NCBI GenBank assembly: GCA_035695825.1
Contig: DASRRH010000011.1
Span: 62,001-126,000, forward strand
Length of the DNA: 64,000 nucleotides
Source: JAKEFM01 sp035695825
Lineage (GTDB): Bacteria > Planctomycetota > UBA1135 > JAKEFM01
Direction of reading: 5' to 3'
The notes below the pieces were generated by a model. It did no database searches and had not been told where the DNA came from. It saw nothing but the letters and a program-made list of their open reading frames with translations. Below are positions 50,604 through 60,050 of the stretch, in pieces (within the stretch, counting starts at the first letter, position 1; each line of letters begins with the position of its first letter). Both the position numbers and the translations under genes were made by a program.

Positions 50604-50797
50604 GCGCGGGACGATAGCCGGGAGGTCCGGGGGGAGCCCTTCGTCGGGAGGGGCCTTCCGCTCCGGGATTCCCGGCTCCCTCCCTCCGCTCGGGATCGTT
50701 CCGTAGAGAGGGTCGCCCTCCCTGCCGGCGCGACCCCCGTCACCCGGAGGGACCGGCGGGCTATTCTTCTCCTCAGGATGCCCCGCACCCTCCCGGC

Positions 50798-52477
50798 ATG
50801 AAGCGCGGCGAGAGAATCCTCCTCGGGTTCGTCGCCGTCGCCTTCCTCCTCGGCCTCGGCGGGGCCGGGGCCCTGCTCTTCGAATCGAGGGGGAAGGACG
50901 CGGGAGGCGGACATGGCGGGGGAGTCGAGCCGCCTCCCTCTCCCCCGGCCGAAACGCGCCCGCCGGCCGACGACGGGACCGTCCCGACCGGGCTGCCGAG
51001 GGTCGAGCCGCCGAAGCCTCCCGTCCGGTCGAACCTCCCCCTGGTGGAGGTCGTCGTCCGGCGTCAGAAGGACCCCTACGCGGCCTCGGACAACCGCGCA
51101 GCGCCGCCGCGCGAATCGGGTCGCACGGCCTCCCTCGACGGGCTCGTGACGGATCTCGGGGGGAGCCCCGTGCGCGGCGCGAGGCTCCGCTTCTCCCACG
51201 GCCTAAACGCCGAGGAGGAGGCGACGACCGACGCCGAGGGGCGCTACGCGTTCGCGAAGGTCTACCCCGGCGCGCAACTCCTCGAGGTCGAGATCCCCGG
51301 GACCGAGGCGGTCCTCCGGGAGGTGCGCCTCTTCCCGGGGCGAGCCGAGCGCGCAAACTTCCATCTCGCCGCGCCGCTCGACGTCCAGGGGCAGGTCGTC
51401 GACCGCAGGGGGAAGCCCGTCGCGGGCGCGGAGATCCGGATCGACCGCCGGACCGCGAGCACCGACGAGGAGGGGCGGTTCGTCGCCGTCGCGATCACCC
51501 CGGGCGAGGCGATCGCCTACGTCCGTGCGAAGGGATTCGCGCCGCTCCGGGTTCCCCTCGGCCTGGCGCCGGGCGTTCCCCCGGACCGGGATCGGCTCCG
51601 GTTCGTCCTCGAGGGGGCGGGGACGCTTCGCGGGGAGACTCGGGGCTCCTCTTTCGAGGCGGGCCCCCCCTACCTCGCCCTCGTCCCCGACACGCCGCCG
51701 ATCGACCGGTCCTTCCCGTTCGAGGACTTCGGCAGGATCGAGGTCCCCGCGAACGCGCCGTTCGAGGTCCCGGGCGTCCCCCTTCGGAAGCTCCTCCGCG
51801 TCCGCGCGTTCCACCCCCTCGGCTGGGCGAAGCCGCCGATGCGGACGGTCTTCCTGCGCGAGGACGGGGACCGGAACCTCGTTCCGGTCGAGTTCCAGTT
51901 CGTGCCTCTCCGCCCCCTCCGGGGCCGCGTTCTCGACGGCGAGACGGGGAAGCCCTTCCCCGGCGCGACGGTCGCCCTCGAGGTCGCGGACCTTCTCCGC
52001 GAGACCCTCGGGGCGCTCCCCGGGGCGGGAGGAACCCTGACGGCGTACGTCGTGACGGCTCCGCCGGATCTCCGGAGCACCGCGAAGACCGACGTCGAGG
52101 GAAGGTTCGGGCTCGGGACGGGGGAGGGCACGGGGTGGCGGTGGCTCGAGGTCTCGGCGGGGGGGTACCGCACGCTCGAGCGGGCCGTGGGCGGAGGGAA
52201 GATCGAAGTCGCAGACCTCGTCCTCTTCCGCGAGGAGGCTTTCGCGAAGGGGGGGGAGCTGGTCCTCCGGTTCCGGCGGCCGGAGGAGCGGCGGGTCGCG
52301 CTGACGCTCAACGGCTCCGCGAAGGAGGAGGAGGAGGTCGCGGCCGAAGCGACCTACGTCCTCCGCGGGCTCGCGCCGGGGATCTACGAGGTCCGCGTCA
52401 AGGGGGGCGGGCGCGTCCTCTTCGCCCAGGCCGACGTCCCGATCGGCCTCTCCCGGGAGATCCCCCTGTCGGACTAG
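50798..52477 (+). CDS. Membrane-anchored carboxypeptidase-regulatory-like protein
   Basis: The 559-residue protein has an N-terminal transmembrane helix (RILLGFVAVAFLLGLGGAGALLF), then a Pro-rich linker of about 70 residues. Several Ig-like carboxypeptidase-regulatory domains follow: SLDGLVTDLGGSPVRGARL ... TDAEGRYAFAKVYPGAQLLE and VQGQVVDRRGKPVAGAEI ... TDEEGRFVAVAITPGEAIAY. A later part repeats the pattern (RGRVLDGETGKPFPGATVAL ... TDVEGRFGLGTGEG). The fold type is like that of the proteins at the left edge of the window, but they are not close relatives. It is divergent from the flippase gene and 48 nt upstream of hutH, though a role in histidine breakdown is not implied. Confidence 0.8.
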   Translation: MKRGERILLGFVAVAFLLGLGGAGALLFESRGKDAGGGHGGGVEPPPSPPAETRPPADDGTVPTGLPRVEPPKPPVRSNLPLVEVVVRRQKDPYAASDNRAAPPRESGRTASLDGLVTDLGGSPVRGARLRFSHGLNAEEEATTDAEGRYAFAKVYPGAQLLEVEIPGTEAVLREVRLFPGRAERANFHLAAPLDVQGQVVDRRGKPVAGAEIRIDRRTASTDEEGRFVAVAITPGEAIAYVRAKGFAPLRVPLGLAPGVPPDRDRLRFVLEGAGTLRGETRGSSFEAGPPYLALVPDTPPIDRSFPFEDFGRIEVPANAPFEVPGVPLRKLLRVRAFHPLGWAKPPMRTVFLREDGDRNLVPVEFQFVPLRPLRGRVLDGETGKPFPGATVALEVADLLRETLGALPGAGGTLTAYVVTAPPDLRSTAKTDVEGRFGLGTGEGTGWRWLEVSAGGYRTLERAVGGGKIEVADLVLFREEAFAKGGELVLRFRRPEERRVALTLNGSAKEEEEVAAEATYVLRGLAPGIYEVRVKGGGRVLFAQADVPIGLSREIPLSD

Positions 52478-52525
52478 CGCGCGAGGCCGGGCTCGCCAGA
52501 ATGGCGGCCCGGGCCTGGCCCTCCC

Positions 52526-54058
52526 TTGCACGCGATCGAGCTCGGCGGCCGCGACCTCACCCTCGAGGACCTCGCCCCGGTCCTCGGCGTGGAAGCGGTG
52601 CGCGCCTTCCTCGGCGAGGAGGCGCGACGGAAGGTCGCGGCGGCCCGACGGGGCCTCGAGACGCGGATCGCCGCGGGCGAGGTCGTCTACGGCGCGAACA
52701 CCGGGTTCGGCCGGTTCTCCCGCGTGCGCATCTCGAGCGCCGACGCGCGGACGCTGCAGAGGAACCTCCTCCTCTCGCACGCGTGCGGGATCGGGGAGCC
52801 GCTCCCGCGGGGGGAGACGCGGCTCGCGTTCCTCCTGCGCCTCCAGGCCCTCGCCCAAGGGAGGAGCGGCGTGCGCCCGGAGCTCCTCGAGCGGCTCCTC
52901 GCGCTCTTCAACGCCGGGGTGGTCCCCGTCGTCCCCTCGCAGGGATCCGTCGGCGCGAGCGGGGACCTCGCGCCCCTCTCCCACCTCGCGCTCCCCCTCC
53001 TCGGCCTCGGGGAGGCATGGGTCGGGGAGGAGCGCATGGACGGGGTCGCGGCGCTCGCGCGCCTCGGCCTCCCTCCCTTCGAGCTCGAGGCGAAGGAGGG
53101 GCTCTCCCTGATCAACGGCACCCAGGTCTCGACCGCCGTCGGGATCGCGGCGGCGCAGGCCGCCCGAAACCTCTCGAAGGCCTCCGACGCGATCGGCGCC
53201 CTCACGCTCGAGGCGCTGAAGGGCTCCTCGGGGCCGTTCGACGAGCGCCTCGCGCGGCTCCGCCCGCACCCGGGGCAGGCGCGCGCCGCCGCGAACCTGC
53301 GCCGCTGCCTCGAGGGGAGCGAGGTGCTCCCCTCCCACCGCGACTGCGACAAGGTGCAGGACGCCTACTCGCTCCGGTGCATGCCCCAGGTCCACGGCGC
53401 CGCGAAGGACGCGCTGCGCTTCGCCGTCGAGGTCCTCGAGAGGGAGGCCAACGCCGTCACGGACAACCCCGTCGTCCTCGAGGAGGGGGAGGTCGTGAAC
53501 GGGGGGAACTTCCACGGCCAGCCGGTCGCCTCCGCGCTCGACTTCCTCTCGATCGCCCTCGCGACCTGGGCCAACGTCGCCGAGCGGCGGGTCGAGCAGC
53601 TCGTGAACCCCGACCTTTCGGGCCTCCCGGCCTTCCTCACCCGGAAGGGGGGTCTCAACTCGGGTCTCATGGTCCCCCAGGTCGTCGCGGCGGCGATCGT
53701 CTCGGAGGGGAAGACCCTCGCGCACCCGGCGAGCGTCGATTCGATCCCGACCTCGGCGGCGCGCGAGGACTTCGTCCCGATGTCCCTCTGGGCGGCGCGG
53801 AAGGCCCGCCGCCTGGCGGAGAACGCGGGGAAGGTCCTCGGGATCGAGGCGCTCTGCGCGGCGCAGGCGCGGGAGTTCACGACGGGGCTTCGCGCGGGGC
53901 GGGGCGCCGAGGCGGCCTGCGCCGCCGTCCGCACGCGCGTCGCCCCGCTCGGCGAGGACCGCCTCCTCGCCCCCGACGTCGAGGCGGCCGCGGACCTGGT
54001 CGCCTCCGGCGCCCTCGTCGAGGCGGTCGAGCGGGAGGTCGGACCCCTCGAGTGGTGA
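52526..54058 (+). CDS. hutH: Histidine ammonia-lyase
   Basis: Catalyses non-oxidative deamination of L-histidine to trans-urocanate, the first step of histidine use. From TTG 52526, 510 residues, normal length. The MIO cofactor precursor Ala-Ser-Gly is at residues 144-146 (SQGSVGASGDLAPLSH). The base Tyr is in VVYGANTGFGRFS (about residue 55), and NGTQVSTAVG and HGQP (MIO-linked loop) are present. All active-site motifs look intact. The stop overlaps the GTG start of a small membrane protein. The next enzyme of the pathway, hutU, lies 7.6 kb away at 61713; hutI and hutG/F are not in the window. Confidence 0.95.
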   Translation: MHAIELGGRDLTLEDLAPVLGVEAVRAFLGEEARRKVAAARRGLETRIAAGEVVYGANTGFGRFSRVRISSADARTLQRNLLLSHACGIGEPLPRGETRLAFLLRLQALAQGRSGVRPELLERLLALFNAGVVPVVPSQGSVGASGDLAPLSHLALPLLGLGEAWVGEERMDGVAALARLGLPPFELEAKEGLSLINGTQVSTAVGIAAAQAARNLSKASDAIGALTLEALKGSSGPFDERLARLRPHPGQARAAANLRRCLEGSEVLPSHRDCDKVQDAYSLRCMPQVHGAAKDALRFAVEVLEREANAVTDNPVVLEEGEVVNGGNFHGQPVASALDFLSIALATWANVAERRVEQLVNPDLSGLPAFLTRKGGLNSGLMVPQVVAAAIVSEGKTLAHPASVDSIPTSAAREDFVPMSLWAARKARRLAENAGKVLGIEALCAAQAREFTTGLRAGRGAEAACAAVRTRVAPLGEDRLLAPDVEAAADLVASGALVEAVEREVGPLEW

Positions 54059-54354
54059 GCGCGTCCTCGGGGGAGGAGAGGACCCTGCGGCTCGCCTACG
54101 CCGCCTGCGGCGTCCTCGCCGCCGGACCCCTCGCGTGGGGGGCGCTGCGGGGCTACCCGGAGGCCTTCCTCTTCCTCCTGCCGGTCATCGCCGGATTCTG
54201 CGGCGTCCTCCTCGCGGTCGAGTCGAGCCTGCGATCGCTCCGCTCGCGGATCGAGTCGCTCGAACGCCGGCCTCCGCCGCTGCCTCCGTCTGCCGCCCCG
54301 CCGGTTCTCCCCCGCGGGTACGACCCCGGGGCGTCGGAGGCGCGGAGGGGGTAG
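54055..54354 (+). CDS. Small membrane protein overlapping hutH
   Basis: GTG 54055 overlaps the hutH stop (GTGA). The 99 residues have two membrane helices (LAYAACGVLAAGPLAWGAL; AFLFLLPVIAGFCGVLLAV), a short coiled coil (ESSLRSLRSRIESLERR) and a Pro-rich tail. Its close coupling suggests co-translation with hutH, but it also precedes the first membrane glycosyltransferase by only 10 nt and may belong to that unit. No family is recognised. Confidence 0.65.
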   Translation: MSASSGEERTLRLAYAACGVLAAGPLAWGALRGYPEAFLFLLPVIAGFCGVLLAVESSLRSLRSRIESLERRPPPLPPSAAPPVLPRGYDPGASEARRG

Positions 54355-54364
54355 CGGCTCACGG

Positions 54365-56782
54365 ATGTCGACCTCCCGCCGAGCGTTCGCGATCGTCCTC
54401 CTCCCGTTCCTGCTCCTCGAGACCTACCTCGCGATCGCCCTTCCCCCCTGGGCCGGGACGGACGAGGCCCTCCACGTGAAGTACGAGGAGTTCGTCCGCC
54501 GGGAGCGGCGCCTTCCCGACCCCTTCCTCGACCAGGCGGGAGCCGACAGGCATCCGCCCCTCTACTACGCCCTCGGCGCGCTCCTCGTCGAAGGGGTCGA
54601 GCGGATCGCCCCGCACCTCCCCGCCTCCCTCCCCCTCCCCGGTCCCTTCGCGGGGGATTTCCCGCTGGCGAGGCGGGAGCGGTCGGGGGACGTCGAGGTC
54701 TCGGGCGCCTCGCTGCTCGCCCTGCGCCTCTTCTCGGTGGCGCTCTCCGCGGTCGCGCTCCTCTTCGTACGGCGCTGCGCCCTCCTCGTCGTCCCCGACG
54801 CCCCACGCGCCGCGGCGGGGGCCACCGCCTTCTTCGCCTTCAATCCCAACTTCCTCCTCCAGAGCGCGATCGCGAACAACGACGCGGCAGCCGGGACGGC
54901 CGGAACGGTCCTCGCATGCTTCCTCCTGCGCGGGCTCTCCCGCGGCGGGCGCTTCTCCCCCCTCCTCGCCGGGGCCGTCGCCGGGATCGGCTACCTCGTC
55001 AAAGCGAACTGCGTGGTCCTCCTCCCGATCGGTCTCGCCGCCGTCCTCCTCCGGCGGCGACGCGAGGGAGCGAGGCCGCTGCAGGAGGCGGGGCTCTTCT
55101 CCCTCGGATGGCTCCTCCTCGCCGGGGCGTGGCTCGCGAGGAACGTGGTCCGCTTCGGGGAGCCGCTCGGCGTCGGCGGCGTCGTGGCGACGAGGGGGTA
55201 CCTCTTCTTTCCGGGGCCGAAGACCTGGGGCCTCCTCGACGCGGTCCTCGGGGAACTCCTCTTCTCCTTCTGGGAGCCGCTGCCGTTCTTCAACGCGGGG
55301 CGCCTCGCCCGCATGGTCCTCGGGCTTCTCGTCGCGATCGCCCTCTTCGGCGCGGGGCTGCGGCTCCTCCATCCCCGCGTGCGGGCCGAGGCGCCGGATC
55401 TGGTCGCTCCGATCGCGCTCTCCCTCTTCGCCGGGATCTGCCTCTACGCACTCGTCGCGGCGGGAGCCCTCTTGGTTCCCTCCTCCGGCGGGCGCCTCTT
55501 CTTCCCGGGCCACGGCTTCTTCGCGGCGATCCTCGTCGCCGGGGTCCCCCCGGCGCTCCGGATCCGCTCCGACGCGATGGCTCTCCCCCTGTCGGGAGGG
55601 GCGGCCGCGCTCGCGGGCCTCGTCTTCTCCTTCGGTCTCCTCCTCCCGCTGCACCGGGTCCCCAAGTCCACTTGGTCCCGCGACACGATCGCCTACCTCG
55701 ACTGCGGGCACCCGACCGCGGAAGCGTCCTGCCTCCGGGGAGTCGTCTTGCGGCCGCCCTACCTCTTCGGCTGGCCCCTCGCCGCCTACACGGCGAGCGT
55801 CGATCCGGAGCGGGTCGAGTACCAGATCGGGGGGCTCGACCCTTCCGTCCCGCTGCGGCTCGAGGTCACCTACGCCTCGTGCGACGTCACCTACGACGAC
55901 CGGGTCGTCGGGAACCTCGAGCCCGACGTCCGTCCGCTCGTGCAGCGGATGCGCGCCGGAGACGTCGAGATGCACGGCCCGCTCACCGTGACCCACCTCG
56001 CGCGTCGCTTCTCCTATCGCCTCCCACCGGGGACGATCCGCGAGGGGCGTCTGCGGCTCGCCTTCGAGAGGGTCTCCGGCCTCTGCGCGACCGTCAGCGA
56101 GATCCGGCTTCGCCGCGATCCGACGACGGTCGAGGCGTCCGTCGAGGGGACGGGGCGGGGGAACACCTCGGTCCACGTGCGCGTCCGCGGGGAGGTGGGG
56201 CGCGGGGAGCGTCTCGCCGCCGGATGGTTCTCGCCGGCCTCCGACCCTGACCGGGTCCTCGCCTACCAGGTCCAGCCGGCAAAGGAGGGAGCGGACCTCC
56301 TGTTCACGACCCGCGACCTTGCCTCGGGCCGGATCCGCTTCTGTGCGGTGCTCCTCGATCCCGAGGCCTCCCCCTTCGCCTCGGTCGAGGCGGAGACGCT
56401 TCCGCATCCGGGATGGAAGGTCTTCTCGGATCCGAAGGCCCTCGGGCGCTACATGGTGCGTGCGACCGAGGGGTGGACGAGGCCGGGAGACGCGGTCTCG
56501 CTCTCCCTGGTGGGAGCCCCCCCGGGGATCTACCTCGCCGAAGTCCGCTACTGCGCCTCCGGGGCCGAGGGTTCGGCCGGATCGGCGCTCGGGGCGGAGC
56601 TTCCCGAATCCGCGGGTCGCTACCGGGAGGTCCGGACCTTCCTCGAGGCGCGGGAGGGAGTGCTCTCGGGGGGCGTCTCCTTCGGCGGGAAGGGGCGCCT
56701 CATCCTCGATCGCCTCACGTTCACGGCGGTGGCGGGACCTTGCGCGCGGCCCGACGCGGCGCTCGAGTTCGAGGTCCCGTGA
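54365..56782 (+). CDS. Membrane glycosyltransferase-like protein (DUF2142/PMT-like) with large C-terminal beta domain, first paralogue
   Basis: The 805-residue protein starts MSTSRRAFAIVLLPFLLLET and has about 10-12 membrane helices over the first 440 residues. The early loop GTDEALHVKYEEFVRRER includes an acidic D-E motif, and HPPLYY (residue about 60) and NNDAAAGTA are the motifs seen in DUF2142 and related GT-C-type transferases using lipid-linked sugars. The remaining 360 residues are an extracytoplasmic beta-rich region with VTYASCDVTYDD, VSEIRLRRDPTTVE, ETLPHPGWKVF and GRYMVRATEGW. The second gene at 56829-59231 is a close paralogue. It probably transfers sugar to an exported acceptor, or builds a surface glycan. 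It precedes a GT2 enzyme that could supply the lipid-linked donor. Confidence 0.75.
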   Translation: MSTSRRAFAIVLLPFLLLETYLAIALPPWAGTDEALHVKYEEFVRRERRLPDPFLDQAGADRHPPLYYALGALLVEGVERIAPHLPASLPLPGPFAGDFPLARRERSGDVEVSGASLLALRLFSVALSAVALLFVRRCALLVVPDAPRAAAGATAFFAFNPNFLLQSAIANNDAAAGTAGTVLACFLLRGLSRGGRFSPLLAGAVAGIGYLVKANCVVLLPIGLAAVLLRRRREGARPLQEAGLFSLGWLLLAGAWLARNVVRFGEPLGVGGVVATRGYLFFPGPKTWGLLDAVLGELLFSFWEPLPFFNAGRLARMVLGLLVAIALFGAGLRLLHPRVRAEAPDLVAPIALSLFAGICLYALVAAGALLVPSSGGRLFFPGHGFFAAILVAGVPPALRIRSDAMALPLSGGAAALAGLVFSFGLLLPLHRVPKSTWSRDTIAYLDCGHPTAEASCLRGVVLRPPYLFGWPLAAYTASVDPERVEYQIGGLDPSVPLRLEVTYASCDVTYDDRVVGNLEPDVRPLVQRMRAGDVEMHGPLTVTHLARRFSYRLPPGTIREGRLRLAFERVSGLCATVSEIRLRRDPTTVEASVEGTGRGNTSVHVRVRGEVGRGERLAAGWFSPASDPDRVLAYQVQPAKEGADLLFTTRDLASGRIRFCAVLLDPEASPFASVEAETLPHPGWKVFSDPKALGRYMVRATEGWTRPGDAVSLSLVGAPPGIYLAEVRYCASGAEGSAGSALGAELPESAGRYREVRTFLEAREGVLSGGVSFGGKGRLILDRLTFTAVAGPCARPDAALEFEVP

Positions 56783-56828
56783 GCGAGCGCTTTCCCGCGG
56801 CCCGGGTCTCCGCGCGAGGCCCCAGGGC

Positions 56829-59231
56829 GTGAGCCGGCCGCGCCTCGCCGCCGCGGGCTTCTACGGCGCCTTCGTCCTCCTCTCGGGCTACGTCGCGCTC
56901 GCCCTCCCTCCCTGCGCGGAGGGCGACGAGCTGACGAACCTCCAGTACGTCGAGTTCGTCCGTGCTCGTCGCGATGTGCCCGACCCCTGGCTCGACCGGG
57001 TGTGGAACGACAAGCACCCACCCCTCTACTACGCCGCCGGCGCGGGCCTCGTCTCCCTCGTCGAGAAGGTCGCCCCGCTCCTCCCGGAGAGCGCCTCGGT
57101 CCCCGGCCCGTTCCTCGCCCGGATCCCCCTCGGGGAGCGTTGGGGCTCCCTCGGCGTCGAGGTCGCCGGCGCCTCGATCTACGCGCTCCGCGGACTCTCG
57201 ATCGCCTGCGCGCTCCTCGGCCTCGTCTTCGCCGGGCGGTGCGTGGGCCTCTTCCTTCCCGCGGATCCCCGGGCGGCCCTCGGCGCGGTCGCCTTCCTCG
57301 CCTTCAACGCGCGCTTCCTCTTCCAGAGCTCGGTCGTCAACAACGACGCCGCATCGGTCGCCCTCTCCTCGGTGGCCGCGTGGCTCCTCCTCCGGGGAGT
57401 TGCGGATGAGGAACCCTACCGCCCGGCCCTCGCCGGGCTCGTCTCCGGCGCCGCCTTCCTCGTCAAGACGAACGCGCTCTTCCTCCTCGTGCCGGGCCTC
57501 CTCGTCCCCTGGCTGCGCCGCGGTCGGGGGGGCCGGCCGGCCTCGGAGACGCTCCTCTTCCTCGCGGGGTGGGCCCTCCCCGCGGGGCCTTGGATCGCCC
57601 GGAACCTCTCGCGCTACGGGGAGCCGTTCGGCGTCGGCGGGGTCGCCGCGCGGGCCGGCTTCATCTATTTTCCCGGGGCGCTCTCGGCGGCGCGCGTGGA
57701 CGAGACCCTCGGAGGTCTCTTCGGGGCGTTCTGGAACTTCCCCGACGGGACGTCGCCCGGCCGCTTCGCGACGCTCCTCTGCGGCCTCCTCGCCGGGCTC
57801 GGGCTCGTCGGCTCGGCGCTCCGCGCCCTCCGCCCCTCCCTCCGAGCGGAGGCGCCGGCGCAAGCCCGGGCGGCGGCGCTCTCCCTCGCCGCGGGGGCCG
57901 CGCTCTACGCCCTCGTCGCCGCGGGGAACCTCCTCGTCCCGTCGATGCCGGGCCGGCTCCTCTTCCCCGGGACCGGCTTCTACGCCGTCCTCCTCGCCGT
58001 CGGCCTCCCCGTCGTCCTCCGGACGAGGCCCGGCTCCCTCCTCCTCCCGGTCGCGGGCGCCGCGTGCGCGGCCGTCGCGGGGACGTTCTTCCTGCGGACG
58101 CTCCTGCCGCGCCACCTCCTCCCGAAGTCCTCTTTCGACGGCGGCACCGTCGCCTACCTCGACTGCGGCCATCCGACGGCACTCGCCGCCCGGAGGCGCG
58201 GCGTCGACCTCGAGCCGCACTTCCTGTTCGGTCGGCCCGACCCCGCGATCACGGCCTCCGTCGACTCGGAGCGCGTCGAATACGAGGTCGAGGGGCTCGA
58301 CCCCTCCCTGCCGATGCGGCTCGAGGTGACCTGCGCCTCGGCCGACGTTACCTACGACGACCGGTGGGAAGGGGACTTCGAGCCCGGGGTGCGCCACGTC
58401 GTGCAGCGCCTCCGGGCGGGTCCCGTTCCGATCCACGGCCCGGTCACGGTGACCCACGTCCCGGAGACCCTCTCCTACCGACTGCCGCCCGAGGCGGTCG
58501 TCGGCGGGCGACTCGACCTCTCCTTCGAGCGGACGGCCGGCCTCTACGCGACGGTGAGCGAGATCCGGCTTCGCCGTGAGGCGGACCCGCTCACCGCGTT
58601 CCTCGAACCGGGCCCCGGGGGAGGGTTGGTCGCCCACGTGCGCTCCCCGGGGGAAGCCCCTTTCGTCTCGGTCTGGTACGAGCGTCCGGAGGCGCCGGGC
58701 GAAGTCCTCGATCGCCACCTCCACGAGACGGGGAAGAAGGACCGCGACGCGGCCTTCGTGGTCCCCGACCTCCCGCGGGGTCGCTACCGGCTCCTCGCGG
58801 CCCGCGTCGACCCCGAGCGCTCCCCTTTCGCCACCCTCGAGGCGGAGACGCTCCCGCATCCGGGTTGGCGGGTCTTCGGCGAACGGGGGGCCTCCGGGCG
58901 CTACATGGTCCGCGCGACGGAGCGCTTCTCCCCCGCGGGCTCCGCGCTCGCCGTCGAGATCCCCAACGCGCCCCCCGGGTTCTACCTGGCGAGCCTCCGG
59001 TACGCGGCCTCGGGCGCCGCGACGGCGGGACGCGCCTTCGCCGAGGCGCTTCCCGACTCCGCCGGTCGATACCGGGAGGCGCGGGCCCTCGTCCCCTGCG
59101 TCGGGGGGGGCCTCCGCGGCGAGGTCGTGTTCGGGGGCTCGGGCCGACTCGCGGTCGACCGGATCTCCTTCGCGCCGGTCGCGGGACCCTGCGCCCGACC
59201 CGAGGTCGAGCTCCCGTTCGTCGTCCCGTGA
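56829..59231 (+). CDS. Membrane glycosyltransferase-like protein, second paralogue
   Basis: GTG 56829, GAGG 9 nt upstream, gives 800 residues aligning throughout with 54365-56782: VALALPPCAEGDELTNLQYV, DKHPPLYYAAGAG, FLFQSSVVNNDAASVALSSV, FGVGGVAARAGFIYFPG and LFPGTGFYAVLLAV in the membrane part. The C-terminal beta domain has VTCASADVTYDDRWEG, VSEIRLRREADP, ETLPHPGWRVFGERG, GRYMVRATERF and VAGPCARPEVEL. The tail DSAGRYREARALVP pairs with ESAGRYREVRTFLE of the first copy. This is a tandem duplication. Its stop overlaps the GTG of a GT2 glycosyltransferase. Acidic loop-1 residues suggest both copies remain catalytic. Acceptor unknown. Confidence 0.75.
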   Translation: MSRPRLAAAGFYGAFVLLSGYVALALPPCAEGDELTNLQYVEFVRARRDVPDPWLDRVWNDKHPPLYYAAGAGLVSLVEKVAPLLPESASVPGPFLARIPLGERWGSLGVEVAGASIYALRGLSIACALLGLVFAGRCVGLFLPADPRAALGAVAFLAFNARFLFQSSVVNNDAASVALSSVAAWLLLRGVADEEPYRPALAGLVSGAAFLVKTNALFLLVPGLLVPWLRRGRGGRPASETLLFLAGWALPAGPWIARNLSRYGEPFGVGGVAARAGFIYFPGALSAARVDETLGGLFGAFWNFPDGTSPGRFATLLCGLLAGLGLVGSALRALRPSLRAEAPAQARAAALSLAAGAALYALVAAGNLLVPSMPGRLLFPGTGFYAVLLAVGLPVVLRTRPGSLLLPVAGAACAAVAGTFFLRTLLPRHLLPKSSFDGGTVAYLDCGHPTALAARRRGVDLEPHFLFGRPDPAITASVDSERVEYEVEGLDPSLPMRLEVTCASADVTYDDRWEGDFEPGVRHVVQRLRAGPVPIHGPVTVTHVPETLSYRLPPEAVVGGRLDLSFERTAGLYATVSEIRLRREADPLTAFLEPGPGGGLVAHVRSPGEAPFVSVWYERPEAPGEVLDRHLHETGKKDRDAAFVVPDLPRGRYRLLAARVDPERSPFATLEAETLPHPGWRVFGERGASGRYMVRATERFSPAGSALAVEIPNAPPGFYLASLRYAASGAATAGRAFAEALPDSAGRYREARALVPCVGGGLRGEVVFGGSGRLAVDRISFAPVAGPCARPEVELPFVVP

Positions 59232-60031
59232 TCCTCGGCCGGCGCGTGGTCGTCGTGATGCCCGCCTACAACGCGGAGAAGACGCTCCGCGACACCGTGG
59301 CCGAGGTTCCGCTCGAGATCGTCGACGACGTCGTCCTCGTCGACGACGCCTCGAGCGACCGGACCGCCGAAGTCGCGCGCTCCCTCGGCCTCCGCACGAT
59401 CGTCCACGCGCGCAACCGCGGCTACGGCGGCAATCAGAAGACCTGCTACCGCGAGGCCCTTCGCCGGGGCGCCGACGTCGTCGTGATGGTCCACCCCGAC
59501 TACCAGTACACGCCGCGGCTGATCCCCGCCCTCGCCCACCTCGTCGCCTCGGGCCTGTACGACGTCGCGCTCGGCTCGCGCGTCCTCGGCCACGGCGCGC
59601 GCGCGGGGGGGATGCCCCTCTACAAGTACGTCGCGAACCGCCTCCTCACCCTCGTCGAGAACCTCCTCCTCGGCCACAAGCTGACGGAGTACCACACCGG
59701 CTTCCGCGCCTTCTCCCGCCGCGTCCTCCTCGAGCTGCCGCTCGAGGAGAACTCCGACGACTTCGTCTTCGACAACCAGATGCTCGCCCAGGCGATCCTC
59801 TCCGGCTTCCGGATCGGCGAGGTCTCCTGCCCGACGCGGTACTTCGCCGAAGCCTCGAGCATCCCCTTCGGGCGGTCGGTCACCTACGGCTTCGGCGTGC
59901 TGCGGACCGCGCTCGCGGGGTTCGCCGCGCGGACGGGGCTCGGGCGCGCGCGGTTCCTCGATCCAACGGGGAGGAGACTCGCCGTCGACGGCGGAGGCGG
60001 GGAACCGGCGGGTCGGGCGGCTCGACCGTGA
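59228..60031 (+). CDS. GT2-family glycosyltransferase (dolichyl/polyprenyl-phosphate transferase-like)
   Basis: GTG 59228 overlaps the previous stop (GTGA). The 267-residue protein is a GT-A enzyme of the GT2 family: VVVVMPAYNAEKTLRDTVAE, VDDASSDRTAEVARSL (nucleotide-binding D-D), VVVMVHPDYQYTPRLIPALA (D-x-D-type metal region). LLTLVENLLLGHKLTEYHTGFRAFSRRVL is the typical DPMS-like segment before a helix pair. Enzymes of this kind make polyprenyl-phosphate-sugar, the donor used by GT-C transferases, so it may feed the two membrane proteins just upstream. No strong C-terminal membrane helices. It converges with a minus-strand gene 19 nt away. Confidence 0.85.
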   Translation: MILGRRVVVVMPAYNAEKTLRDTVAEVPLEIVDDVVLVDDASSDRTAEVARSLGLRTIVHARNRGYGGNQKTCYREALRRGADVVVMVHPDYQYTPRLIPALAHLVASGLYDVALGSRVLGHGARAGGMPLYKYVANRLLTLVENLLLGHKLTEYHTGFRAFSRRVLLELPLEENSDDFVFDNQMLAQAILSGFRIGEVSCPTRYFAEASSIPFGRSVTYGFGVLRTALAGFAARTGLGRARFLDPTGRRLAVDGGGGEPAGRAARP

Positions 60032-60050
60032 GATCGGGGCGGGCCCGGCC

